Of a stretch of 64,000 nucleotides of DNA, positions 43,226-55,258 are shown in pieces (within the stretch, counting starts at the first letter, position 1; each line of letters starts with the position of its first letter). A model generated the notes under the pieces. The model saw only the letters and a list, made by a program, of their open reading frames with translations, had not been told where the DNA came from and ran no database searches. The DNA comes from Xiphophorus maculatus (taxonomy: Eukaryota > Chordata > Actinopteri > Cyprinodontiformes > Poeciliidae): contig NC_036447.1 of assembly GCF_002775205.1 (NCBI RefSeq), positions 5,134,501-5,198,500 of the forward strand. The letters are read 5' to 3'. The translations under genes and the position numbers were made by a program.

Positions 43226-44514
43226 ACATTTTTCTTTGGCATTGTCCAGAATGATTCAGAGGTAGGTAAAAACGGAAACAGTAGATGGCAGCACAAAGCT
43301 TTGTCCTTCTTCCTGAGCTTTCCAAATAGAACATCAATGTGAGCTTTCGAACTCTTCACCCAAAATAACCACCCCAGTTTGATTGATTTGATCTGTAAAT
43401 TCCCCAAAAAAGCTTAATTTTTTTCATCACAGACAATGAAAATAATTCTTTTCTAACACACGGGATTTTACTCCACATACTGATGGATGTTTGGATGTGG
43501 AATGTGCACATAAGGTCTTGAATGGCTGACAAGGAATTTTGATCCAAGAAATGTGTTAAAACCCTTTTTGTTTTATGAGCCCTCTGCTTCAGGACAGCCA
43601 AACAGCTGTCAGCCGCAGTCTTAGTTTCTCACTTTTCTAAATATTCATTCTTGACCTTCGTTTGGCTGGATTTCACTACGGTGTCTGTTGTAAGATGTTC
43701 ACAGTACTGAGGATGTGACAGCTCTGATTACAATCATTTGTTTCTTAACTGCATGTTTTGCATTAGAGAAATCTAAACTATTTAAATTCTGCAGTAAAAA
43801 TGCAAACCTTCTAGTTTAAGTGTCTCTATTTTTTCCTTTCTAATAAATGTAAAATAAATACAGTTGCTTACCATTGTTGCAGAGATAATCAGCTTACACC
43901 ATCTAGCTGCTTTAGTAAGGCACTGAAGGAACTTTGCTCAGATTAAACACAACTTGACTCAAACGCTTCAAAGCAGCCATTCGCTGCAGGAGTACAGTTT
44001 GGTAGAGATCAGAATGACATATACGGGCCTGTCAAACGCTTTACGTCATCTGTAAGAATAGCTGCACTAGAAACGTAGCAGGAATCATATTTGTGTTCCC
44101 CCAAGGAGTTGGGAAATTTGCTATTATTGTCCATCCATGTGACTCACCTCTCCAGAATGCTAGAATTGTGCTGGTGTCCCCGTCCAAGGGAGTCTGGATG
44201 GCAACAAATCTCCCTGATATACTACATTTGTGTCCTTCTTTACAGTGAAACTCACAAAACTCCTAAATATATTTTGATTTTCTCCAAGGATACATCACAA
44301 CGAGAAATTAGAAACTCTTTTTGTGTGAATTCAATGATAAAATGAAAAAGTACTCCACATGATTAAAGAGATGATTCAAAAATAACTTCAGAATTTATTA
44401 ATATTCAGATAACCTATGTTGTATTGATGTTGTATAAGTAATAAACCAAAAGGCAAAAGCAAATACAAAGCACAAACTTTCCCTGAACAATGTAGAAGCG
44501 CTAGTGAAAAACAG

Positions 44515-45278
44515 CTACACTGTAAAACATTTGAAGGTGGTGTAACTTGAAAACGGAAGTTCACCTGCTGCTATGAAAATGCAACTTAAGTCAGCAAAAA
44601 AATTGTTTTTGTTTTATCTCAGAAATTAAAGTTCACGAAGTCGATTTAACAACAAGAGACAAGTTGTCTAAACATTAGAGTTCATTAATCTTGAATTGTG
44701 AGTTTTAACTTAATGCAGCAATTTAAAACAAATAATTATTTCACAATATGCAAGAAAAAAAACTGCCCTCACCTGGTTAAAGAGCCACATTTCTCTGTTA
44801 TTTTTACTCACATTATCAAGTTAAAATAACTGTTTTTTTTAAACTTTAGAATAATTTAAATTCTTGTTTCAAATTGCATGAACAAAACGTATGATCTGAT
44901 AATGAATGTTATTAAACATCACAATGCATTCTGATAAAAAACATTTAGCGTGAAAAGGACATAAAAATAAGAGTCAGATCAATGAAACACATCCATCTCA
45001 GGATACTAAAACATGCCGCTAAGCATTCTGGGAAATAGTTCCCACTCCTGTCTTTTCCCTTTCAGTTTTCTTTAGCGCCAACCTATAAACTGTAGTTTAT
45101 TCAACTCTTGGAGGTTTGACGAAATTAATAAAAAGTTAACACAACTTACTACTATAAGTTTATCTTTCATAAACTCACACATTTAGGTTCAAAATCTAAA
45201 ACTCGCTAAATTTATTTGACTTAAATAGAAGAAGACAATAGACACAACTAAATGCGGCTCAAATGTTTTACAGTGTAG
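44515..45278. mobile_element. DNA transposon with perfect 20-bp TIRs
   Basis: 44515-44534 and 45259-45278 are exact inverted copies beginning CTACACTGTAAAACATTTGA. TA occurs symmetrically near each edge, so a TA target duplication is possible. The 764-base interior has no transposase frame. A truncated sibling is at 28376-28560. No gene is interrupted. Confidence 0.85.
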
Positions 45279-45299
45279 GGATCACCGCGACCCAGTTCC

Positions 45300-46900
45300 A
45301 CCCATTTCTTTGGCTTCTCAAAACAAAATAATCATGTCTTGTTTTTGTATACACACACGCAAACTGATTCAAGTATGAAAATCAACAGATGATGTGACTA
45401 ATAAATTACTCTGAGCCTGAACTGGAAGGAGAAAACCGTTTCCCCTCCAAATCTGAATTCAGCTCTGCCTTCCAGGCTGAAAGGAATGAGCTGCCAAATG
45501 AAGCTGAAATATAACGCTGCTAAGAAAAGATTTAAGTCAAAGCTCATCTAATAACAACTGTGACCTGTGGTTAGGGTATTTCAATATTTCAGTGATCGAA
45601 ATGGTATGTGCAGCACTGTTTCTAGGAAATCCTGCTGAAAAGGAAGGTTTCTGCCTCATCATCAGATGTCTCATCTTTTGTCTTTGATAACAAATGAAGC
45701 AATAAAAGTTGCAGCTGTTGCCTATTGTGCCCCTCATGGGTCAGGTTGATATGCACCTGCGACTCTATGATGTCATATAGTGCAGAAGTTGGAAACTATA
45801 TCCCCTGAAGCATTTTTCCCTGAAAACAAGTTTTTGAAAGGATGATTTAGAATAGGATGTGCTCCAGCACCATTGTTTTAAGGAATCTATTCCTTTTCTG
45901 TTGATGTGCTTTGTGACTGGTAGTCAGGGAATTGAACTTTATTTCTGGACGTGTTTGTTGGTCATAAAGTTGGCAGATGTTGTTTTTCTTGGTTGGCAAA
46001 TGTTTGTTTTTTTTGTCTTATTGTCCTTCGCAGTCACACAAAAACAGAAAACAGGTGCTGTTTTCCAGTTTTACGGTCCCAATATTACTCATTGTGTCAC
46101 CAATGACAATGTAAAGTCAACATACCACCACCACTAAACACAGATTTTCCCTTTTTGATGGGAAATACCCTCAACCCAAACCCCAGCCAATGCATGACAG
46201 ATACTAACTGTGTGTTAAGTGTCTGTGCTTTTTATTTGTTTTCTTATGAACTAGATCGTTTTTTGAGCAACATGCCAGCTTAACTTCAACACAACTCAAC
46301 TCTAAAAACTATTACTTCTGACATTTAATAATGTTTACTTTAACTTTTAAGTTCCTTGTCAATAATTTTTATAAGCTAAAGATGCGCATTTCCCAGATTT
46401 GACATTATATTTGTGGCAGCTGAAAATAATTTAAACATTGGCATTAGTTATTCTATTATCCATCATTTAAAATAAGTATTTGACATGTTTTTCTTGAATT
46501 TTCTCTTATGGGTCCATTGACGTAAAATTCACAACAGATGTTGGCAACAACCCAAGCAATCCATAAATACAATAAAAATCAAAACAAATAAGTAAAGTGT
46601 AAAAAAAATGAAATGACAGGGAATAAGCGTTGATCACAAGAAGAAAATAATCTGCAATAAAAGGCAGAGAGTCAAGAAACAAACAAAAATCTGCATTTGT
46701 ATGACTGGGAAAACCAAAAAGATCTTCACAAAAAGTACTAGGAGTTGCAAATAATACTAATAACAATCACAACTACATTTCTAAGTTTCTGAATGTTCCA
46801 GTTAGTCAGTGCTGTTGTTCCCTAATTTGGAAGTGGAAAGAACACAATTTCATCAAAAAACAGCCGAGACTAAGTTTTCCTCATAATATTTCTAACAAAG
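45300..46900. other. intergenic sequence, no gene seen
   Basis: No homology, splice-phase chain or repeat ends could be supported in this stretch. Confidence 0.4.
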
Positions 46901-46909
46901 GAGCCAGTA

Positions 46910-46910
<1 letters not shown>

Positions 46911-46993
<83 letters not shown>
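46911..46993. repeat. (AAT)n microsatellite, about 27 units
   Basis: An uninterrupted AAT/ATA run of about 83 bases. On the minus strand it creates a spurious polytyrosine frame. Confidence 0.97.
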
Positions 46994-48279
46994 GAGTTAT
47001 CCAAGAGCCAAGGAGGACTCAAAAGTGCTTCAGAAAGACCTGGAAACAGCAGAGAACAGCTTTTAAAAACAATAAGTAAAGCACCGTATTGTACACTCTC
47101 TGCACAATACTCCACTGCTGAAGAAAAACTTTGTAAATGCTTCTTTAAAGTTGATGCAGAAAATATGGACAAGCTAGTTAAATAAGGGAAAGAACAGCCT
47201 GGTCAGCAAAGACCGAAGTTGAACTATTTGGATATCAGAGCTTCCAGGTGTGGTCACATCTAACCTGCTGTTTTTATTTAACTCTCCGGTGTTTATCTGT
47301 CTTTACTAAAAGGATTTTTAGGATAATCTGTTTTTATGGCGCATATGAGGAACAGAGACTTAATTTGACTGAAGATGACGTTTGTAAACCAAAAGTATTG
47401 TTAAACATATTATTTCATTTAGTAAAGATTTAGTACAATTGAAGTCCTTTTATGACTGGGATCAGGTTTTTACTGAAACTATACTGCTGTTATATTTCTT
47501 TATGGCTCATAAAGGGTAAAGTTATTGGCTAACTATTTCAACAAACAAAATAATAAACTTGGCAGAAGAACTGTCACAGTTCTTTGTGCAGTCCATTTCA
47601 ATCTAATCCATGATGTGGGACATTATCATGAATTTCTATTTTTGTAAAACTCTTAATGAACCATGCATACTTAACGACTGAAAGACTAATGAGCCATGGA
47701 CATTTTATCTTTGACATTTTATCATGCTTCTTTTCAGGCTCCATGTCTTGTGAAATCCTTCCAGATTTCTGCGACATTCACCTACTTATGGCGCAATCCC
47801 AGCTGAAACCATCAATTCAGATGATTGCAGGACATTGCTGAAACATTTACAATTACAAAACTGAATTGACCTTCAGATGCAGGGTTTGCAAGTTCAATGA
47901 AAGTATTTCGCATCAGGTTTTCTCTGATAATAAAGAAATAATTGGATATTTCCTTAGGGTGTTAACATATACGTGTACAATAATAAATTAGATTACATGT
48001 TGAGAGTAGGCTTGATTATTAGATTAAAAGTATCTTTTGAAAATAATATTCAAAGAAGTATTAAACTGTACCAAAGTGCTGTACATGTTCAGGGTTGCTG
48101 TGGGGTTATTTTTGACACAAATAGGACCCCATAGATTACAATGTCAGGCCTTCTGTAAATGACAAAGAATGTAAATAAGTTTTAAGGAGTGATTTAAAGT
48201 GTTCCAGACTATAGGCAGATCTAATGTTGAACGGTCATTTCCGTTTTGGGATTAAAAAAGTATTTTTTAATTGATTGGA

Positions 48280-48665
48280 ACTGAATAGACGTCGATGGAT
48301 CCCTTGCGGCGTCACGTCACACACGCAAGATCGCGGCACCGTATTGGTATCTATCCCTTTGCTGTTGCGCACATTAACTGAATCATACCTACATCTCCAG
48401 GTTTCATTTATTAAAGTTGTTACGTACACTGATACATGTTGTTTGAGCCTTCAAGGTGTCCGTAGTTGTCTAGACAGGAGCGCTGAACAAGGACGCGGCG
48501 AAGAGACGCAGGGGGAGCCGTATCTGATGGGGAAACCCGAATCGACGTAACAACGGAATTGTTCTACCTATGGATGTTATGTGAACGAATCGGGTTTTTT
48601 GTCCTCCAGCGTTGTGCGCATGCGCGAAATTTGCAGACGTTAACACTAACGTCTGCAACGTTCAG
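48280..48665. promoter_or_regulatory. CpG-dense patch with perfect NRF1 motif
   Basis: CpG dinucleotides cluster here (GCGGCGTCACGTCAC, GATCGCGGCACCG, GGACGCGGCGAAGAGACGC) in an otherwise CpG-poor interval. GCGCATGCGC at 48616-48625 is the exact NRF1 consensus. TTGCAGACGTTA at 48631-48642 and its inverse at 48647-48658 form a 12-bp stem with an ACAC loop. A CRE-like CGTCACGTCAC is also present. This could be a promoter of an unannotated transcript or a young mobile element that still retains CpGs. No exon was identified. Confidence 0.4.
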
Positions 48666-49136
48666 TTTAAATCAGCCCTCAGTTTCACCTTAAAAACATG
48701 TCATCCATCGCCTGCCAGGCAAGAACTCATTTCTGTGGATTTTTATGTACTTTAAAATCAGGAGGGACCATTTGGACACCCAGTCTGTCTCACACATACG
48801 AACTTATCAGAATGGCTTGATCCATATAAACCACAGACGTGCACACAAACCACTTTAAAAAGAAAATAGGAAAATAGCTTTCTTTATTAGCAAAATAGAA
48901 CCTGTGACTTGTGAGAAGGTCATAGAAATGTTTCAGTATTAATGTTGATAAAAACTTATTTTTTTAAATATTTCTTTTTTCCAGCGTCTGACTCTGTGAA
49001 AATACACCACTCATTACAACATCTCTCTAAGCCAAAGTGAAGCAATTATTTTCATATCAGTTCAAATTCCACAAGCGTCTGTGATTGCGCGACAAAAAGC
49101 GCAGCATTCCAGTTGGGGAATGCACCGAGGAATAAT

Positions 49137-49177
49137 CACACACACACACACACACCCACCCACACACACGTACACAC
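49137..49177. repeat. (CA)n microsatellite, imperfect
   Basis: A CA run with CCCACC and CGTA interruptions. Confidence 0.9.
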
Positions 49178-49797
49178 ACTCAGAAGGAGAGAGAGATTAG
49201 CTGTCCGTGCACAGGACTTTGACCTGCCTATTTCTGGGGGGTCTGAGCTATTACTGTTTAGATGTTCTGTGTGTTTGGGTGCATGGGTGCTCAATTAATT
49301 GCCTAACCAAGAGGTCATTGTTGAGTCAAGGATTTGTTGTTTATGTAACTGGGATCTGGAGAGATGCAGAGTGGAAGTAAAAACACAAACCTTATTTTTT
49401 TCTACAACGGTGGAACACTGTGAAATAATTAAGCAAATAACAAGCCATAAAATCTGCAAAGTTATCCATGTAATTCACTATTTTCTAAAGCAATACAAAG
49501 AAAAAACAAATGAGAGAAAAACCCTGTTTGAAATGCTGTGCTTAAAGTTAGCTTGACCTGAGACATCACATAGCTATAAAAGTTGATAAGGAAGCTGTTT
49601 TATTTTTAACATCACTTTTTACCCAATGAAAATATAATAGGACATTTAGGTAAATATAGAACTATCCAGCTCAAAATGGAAAACAAAGCATCAGACTGCA
49701 GTCTTGACATTCTAAATTCATCAAAATAAATAAATTTTAGTCTCATTATCAAACTCAAAAATAATTATTTACAGGTCGAATAATGATTACATTTTTA

Positions 49798-49895
49798 CAA
49801 GTCAAAGTCAAAGTTTATTTATATACCACATTTACAACAAACACAGTTGACCAAAGTGCTTTACGACAATCACATCATCACAGGGAATAAAATAA
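49798..49895 (-). mobile_element. non-LTR retrotransposon 3' tail (reverse orientation)
   Basis: On the minus strand it reads AAAGCACTTTGGTCAACTGT, then AAATGTGGTATATAAATAAA and CTTTGACTTTGACTT, a LINE/SINE 3' end with a short terminal repeat (TTTGAC). The body is missing. Confidence 0.55.
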
Positions 49896-50890
49896 AAAAA
49901 ATCTGGCAAAAATAATAAAACAAGTATAAAATTGGTAGAAAATACCTAATAATATGAATAAAAACACTTTCAGCAATTCCTCTCTCCAAAAAACTTGAAT
50001 CAGTGAAGTGTTAATGCTCCCCTTTTTCAAATTGGAAGATTTGTCAAGATGAACATTTCTTCAGCACAGATGAAAGAAAATTAGACTTCAATGAAGAATC
50101 CATGGGAACAGTAATTAAACTAATAAAACACCAAACCTACTATTAGTACAACTAATATCTATTTACTTACTACCTAATTTAGCAGGAGACAAACAAAAAA
50201 CAAACACAAAGCTTTTTAGGCTAAGACGATGAAGTTTGGAGGAAAACAGAAAAAGAAGCCAAAGTTCATAACTAAGTTTTCTTTCATCAGTTTTTGCTAC
50301 TTTATAACAGGAATCAAAAGAGACCACTGTGGTCTGAATCTGGACCAGTGGCTGAAATATTCCTCAGACTGGAAGTTCTTTCCTCGTTTGTTCAGTCATT
50401 TATCTGGGTTGTTCTCATTTTAAAAGTCACCTTAAAAAGAAGTTTATAAGGTGACCTTGAGCAAGTTTCCAGGCAGAACTGGAGTCTTGAACAATAACAA
50501 TAAAAGTTTTGGGAGAGGAATATCACAGTCAGTCAACCCACATTCTTCATTATCCACTAGAGACCAAAATCTTAACAGACTGTCACTGTAGATGACATGG
50601 TGTCACAACTAGACATATTTACACATGGAACAGTTCAAAACATTCGACTGAATAAATATTCCACGTTTCAGAGTTTAATCTTCACAGTTTCACAACACGA
50701 ATTCACTGTGGATTGTTCAAAAAGGAAACTTTGACAGGATTTCAGACAAAATAAACCTGGTGAGGTCATAAAAACATATTTTTTGAGAATCAAGGAAAGC
50801 ATTGTTTTCTCGTGAAACTGTTGCATTTCAAAGAGAAACGCTGTTTTTCTAGGTGACAGGTCAAACCTGATCCATTCTGTGTATATCAAT

Positions 50891-50931
50891 TCTCATCCCC
50901 TTCGATATCTTTTGTTTTGAAGGGGATGAGA
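50891..50931. repeat. inverted repeat, 13-bp arms
   Basis: TCTCATCCCCTTC at 50891-50903 and GAAGGGGATGAGA at 50919-50931 with a 15-base loop. No associated element was recognised. Confidence 0.8.
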
Positions 50932-50990
50932 CTTTTATTTGACCATCCAACATGCAGTAAGATGCAACTAAAGGAAATGATTTATATCAC

Positions 50991-51645
50991 GTGTCAAACA
51001 CAAGGTCAGGGGGCCAAATCCGGCCCTCCATGGCTGCCACTGTGGCCCTCTAGACTCTAAAGCGACACATAAATAGAACCGCCAAGGCAACACCGTGCTT
51101 AAATATTATTTTATCAATCAAATCAAAGCAGTTTTTATCTGTTTACTGCCAAATTACATCCATCAGTCCCTCCACTTTCCTGCAAATTATTGTGAAAATT
51201 CATGCTAAATCAACAAATCCCTGCACTTTTTTGTGCTAATGCGTAATTGTGAATTTATTACAGATTTTTGGCAAAAATGGTAAAAAATATTGGATCCAAG
51301 TGACATTTTACTCCCACTTGCAGGCGGATGTGTTTCTTCTACGAAACAGGTAGGCCTATCTCTGCCTAACATGATGTCAAGTTATGAGTAATAAAAAGTC
51401 ACATTTCCCATCATACATGAGTGAAAATATTTCCAAATTAGTACCACAAACACTTTGATTTTTATTACAAAATATCCCAGAAACAATCGCAAAATCCTGG
51501 AGGGCCTGAAAAGATGTTCAATATCATTTAATTTTAAGAACTTATTTATATTTTAATGGGTTTTAGCAATAGATTCTGGCACAACCGTCAATTTAGCAAC
51601 ATTCATGATCTTGATTTGGCCCAAAATGTAATCGAGTTTGACAAT
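50991..51645. mobile_element. non-autonomous DNA transposon (GTGTCAAAC type)
   Basis: Left edge GTGTCAAACACAAGGTCAGG with GGCCAAATCCGGCCC, right edge GATTTGGCCCAAAATG and AATCGAGTTTGACAAT. The edges are inverted (GTCAAAC and TTTGGCC), as in the teleost family that starts CAGGGGTGTCAAACTC. No transposase frame. Confidence 0.6.
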
Positions 51646-51699
51646 CCAGACTTAGATGTTTTTAAAATCATAAATTATATATTTTTTTTAACTTTAGCA

Positions 51700-53900
51700 A
51701 AACAAATGATTACCCTAATCATACATTAACACACCTTAAGCAAAATGTCTTTACCTAAACTTTTTCCTTTAGGTCCAGACAAAATGAATGGGACCACAAA
51801 AACATAAGTGAATTGAAATAAATAACACAATTTAATTTTCACATACGTTTCTATACACGTAGCTGTGCCAAATAACTTTGATGGCAGTATTCAGAGCTAA
51901 ATAAACCCCCCCCAAATTTTTTTTAATGACTTTGCATGGTATATGATCATTGATCCCATTTCTTCTTACATACATAGTTAAAAAAAATGAAACCAAAGAC
52001 ATGACACAGATCCAAAGCTCCAAACAAGCAGCCATTATTCAGGTCATTGACCTGCTTCCTTTGACCCGGGCTAATTAATGTTGTCTAACTGTCAACCAGC
52101 TAACAAAAGGAGGCTTATCTCACCCATAACAGGCTTTCCTCATAATTAATTATTGCATTAGTGTGGGAATACAAACTGGAGATGTAGTTTTTAAATTAAA
52201 TTTCACACCTAATACCTCTTTCCATTTGTCACATTCAAAACATTTGAAAACGGCCTCAGTTTCCTTACCAAACTACTCCAGCTTTGAACTTAAATATGAT
52301 ATAAAGAACTACTACATATATCTGTTTTTTTCCCCAGTTTTATCATCATCATTCCTATATTGAAGGTATTTATGTGTATTTGTAAAAACAGCAACATTCA
52401 CAAATTATCTTGAAGAGAAACAATAGAAATCAATCTACTTATATAGTACTTGTTTAAAAAAATAAGCAAACTCTAACAACTTTAAACGAAGTAATCATTA
52501 AATCTTCAGGTTCCTCTTCAGATGCAATTCTCACATTTCTTTTTAAAGAGGTTTTTTACTCAGTTGAACCATCAGCTCTTTATGTCAAGAATAAGTTTTA
52601 TCCCCAATGTGGTCCCACATATATTCAAGCTACTAAACCATCAGTTTAAATAAAAAACAATAAAAAACACCTCAACCGCCACACTTTGTTTTAATTTCAG
52701 GACAATCCAAATTCTCATTCCATCCAAAAATATGCAAATAAATGCAAAATGTATACTTTCAATGCTTTCGACTTTGAGGAAAGTCGAGGCTTTTTCAATA
52801 TCAGAAGCTTTATGTGTTTATCTAAAAGCAGTTTTCATGTGAATTTCACAAAAATTTCTTGTTGAATCTCCCAGTTTGTTCATTAACTAACCATATTAAA
52901 CAAATTTTGATCTTTAGAATATTATCCGTGTGGAGAGTTGAAAACCTGAGTCCTGCTTCAGGGTGTCGATGTCAGAGCAATGGCTCAACAAGGAGTCGAT
53001 GTGATTGTTAAACCTTGACGATTGTTTATAATCTGTGGAAACGGTGGAAAAAGAATAGTTCAAATGATAAAAAAAAATGTATTTGCCATTCACACCAATA
53101 AACCATGCTTATGGTAATGTTTCCATTTAAGATAACATTAGTATTTTTGCTAATTTTAGCTTTTGAACAGGTGTTTTCATACTGAATAGATTATATTTGT
53201 TGTAGGTTAACATGCTAGCAATAGCCCTTATGCTAGGGGTGAGGCTGTGCACCAGGTCAGCATCGATACATCTGAGGACATAAGACAGCTACTATTAGTA
53301 ATAGCTGTAAATGCAAGATGAGTCTAATTATTGCAACATTAGAAGAATTTAAACTTCAGTTAGTTTCTTGACAACAGAATCTCTGACAAGTTTAAGCATG
53401 GAAGTTTTGCCTTCTGAATGGTTGTGAAGAGACATTTTTTGCAAGTCTGCTTTGATTTTAATGTGCGTGTGTGTTTTGCAAATGTGAGCATTTGTTTATG
53501 TATGTTGTAGTCCTGTGGAATGCTGGTCATGCTGAAGGACTTCACATCCCATAACATGCATGCAATGTGGCCCCTCACAACACATTATTCTTCAATAACA
53601 AAGTCTGCTAGACTTGTAGATGGAGCATGACCCCCTACACAGAGGGAAGTTTCCATTTCTCCACCACATGCACACACGTGTGTCAGTATTACATTTCTCC
53701 TCAAGGTCTGTACAGTAACTCTCTCACTTTGTAGCATGTTAGGCAAATTTTCTTTAGTTGAACCTACTTACACTCTGTTGTGGATTCACTTTGTTTATAC
53801 TTTTACTCATTAGGAAGAGACAAACAGTGATGAAGTTTTCTGATTTGTGAAGATAAACTGCCCCTCTATCCTGTAATCAATTACAGAAATCCCGATTTTA
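51700..53900. other. intergenic sequence, no gene seen
   Basis: AT-rich with no supported exon or element ends. Confidence 0.4.
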
Positions 53901-53939
53901 ACAGAGCAAAGGTCAAATATTTTCTGGAAAAGATGTTTC

Positions 53940-54160
53940 TTGATACCAAACTAGTAATTTGCTGGGTTATTAGATAAATAGATATGCAGATTATCTCACC
54001 TACAGCATGGGAAGAATATCTTGTGTAAGTGAAATAATTTTCCAATTGAACAAGTAGTTTCTCATCAATATTAAGAAATTATTGACTTAAAACCAGTTCC
54101 TGTATCTTACAGGAACTGTAAGAAATAAATTTAAATCTGACTGATTTATTTTGTTACTTT
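53940..54160. repeat. MITE remnant related to the naf1-intron elements
   Basis: Contains CATGGGAAGAATATCTTGTG, CATCAATATTAAGAAATTAT and GTTCCTGTATCTTACAGGAACTG-like wording resembling parts of 39474-39700 and 40121-40474. At 54094-54118 CAGTTCCTGTA and TACAGGAACTG form an 11-bp stem with a 3-base loop. Confidence 0.45.
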
Positions 54161-54164
54161 AAGG

Positions 54165-54778
54165 AGTATTTTTACAAAACTGTACTTTTTACTTTTACTT
54201 GAGTAATTTTATTAAATTTAGATTCAAAAATACTATATTATTAACCCAAAAGGGAAATTAAATGTTGTTGTAGCTTATTAATTTAGATTCTTCAAAGGGT
54301 TATTGAAGGTGATGGTGATGGCTGTGCGGGAAAGATCTTCTGCAACAGTATCATGAAGTATTTTTAGTCTTGAGTAAAATTTCTGTATTTTCTACCTACT
54401 GAATGAAAAACAAACAAGTTTCAACTAAAAATTCACTAGAAACTGACACAGACCTGCAGCTTTTGTTAAAGTTTCATACATTTTCATTGAGAAGAACTAA
54501 TTTGGAACATTTTTCTTTTATTTTATGTGCGTTATTTTTGTTACTTATATGAATTACTGTAATCTTTGTCCTTAAAATACCAAAATTTTCACTTAATTTT
54601 ATATTTGGTTCGACTGATTATGTCATTTAAAAATATTAAATAACTGCTAATTTGATCAGTTGTTAGATATAACAAATACTTTTTCTTGGAAGGCTACTTT
54701 TTACTTTACTTGCGTAAACATGTTGAAGTAGTGCTACTCTTACTTGAGTACTACTTTTGGTTACTCTGCCCACCTCTG
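54165..54778. mobile_element. hAT-like element (CAGAGGTGGG terminus)
   Basis: Right edge reads TTACTTGAGTACTACTTTTG, then CTCTGCCCACCTCTG ending at 54778, the inverse of the CAGAGGTGGGCAGAG terminus of a frequent teleost hAT-type element. The left part has TACTTTTTACTTTTACTTGA. The left terminus is eroded, so the start is approximate. Confidence 0.5.
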
Positions 54779-55097
54779 AGTGAATCAAACCGAACATGGG
54801 GAGGATTTTTCCATCTGTCCTCTTGGGGCCACCTTTGGGCTCTTATTTTGAAGGCACACGCGGTTGGTTTTTCTGCGATAAATTGACGCGACAGCCTCCG
54901 CTGACCCTCCGGATTTATCTGTTTCCATATGACCGGGCTTCCATCCACAGCGGCTCCCATACACATGCTGCCGGGCCTCCGCGGAGCAACAATTGGACCT
55001 TGACAGCGAGAGAAAGGGGAAAGAGAGGGAGCCGGGCCAAATGTAAGAGGCTGATCAGCCGCAGCGGCGCACATTCAGACTTAAAACCCCCCTCTTT

Positions 55098-55136
55098 ATG
55101 CGCCTTGGATCACAAACTTGCGCAGACGTCTTATAA
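55098..55136 (+). other. short upstream ORF before the secreted-protein start
   Basis: ATG at 55098 opens a 12-codon frame (MRLGSQTCADVL) whose TAA at 55134-55136 ends two bases before the main ATG at 55139. This arrangement can lower or condition translation by reinitiation. Whether the transcript starts upstream of 55098 is inferred. Confidence 0.45.
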
Positions 55137-55138
55137 AC

Positions 55139-55258
55139 ATGCACCTTTTGGGAATATCTCTGTTTCTGGCATATTTGCTCTACACTAACCTGGCCAGCGA
55201 CTTCAGCCACAGAGACTATGATGATGAGTACGCGGAGCAGGAGCCGATGGACGAACCG
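55139..55258 (+). CDS. first coding exon of a secreted protein (unidentified)
   Basis: ATG CAC CTT at 55139 opens MHLLGISLFLAYLLYTNLAS, a convincing signal peptide with a likely cut after LAS. It is followed by an acidic, tyrosine-containing stretch, DFSHRDYDDEYAEQEPMDEP, and an in-phase CCG|GTGAGT donor (phase 0). The leader upstream is relatively GC-rich. I cannot identify the family from 40 residues. The MHLLG start, acidic propeptide-like stretch and phase-0 first exon are compatible with VEGFC. An acidic start after the signal also occurs in BMP1/TLL proteases. No downstream exon was confirmed before the window ends, so the first intron would exceed 8.7 kb. Confidence 0.6.

Noticed and set aside
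46870..47172. Frame containing a polytyrosine run
   Set aside because: It is produced by the (AAT)n microsatellite and lacks any coding feature outside it.
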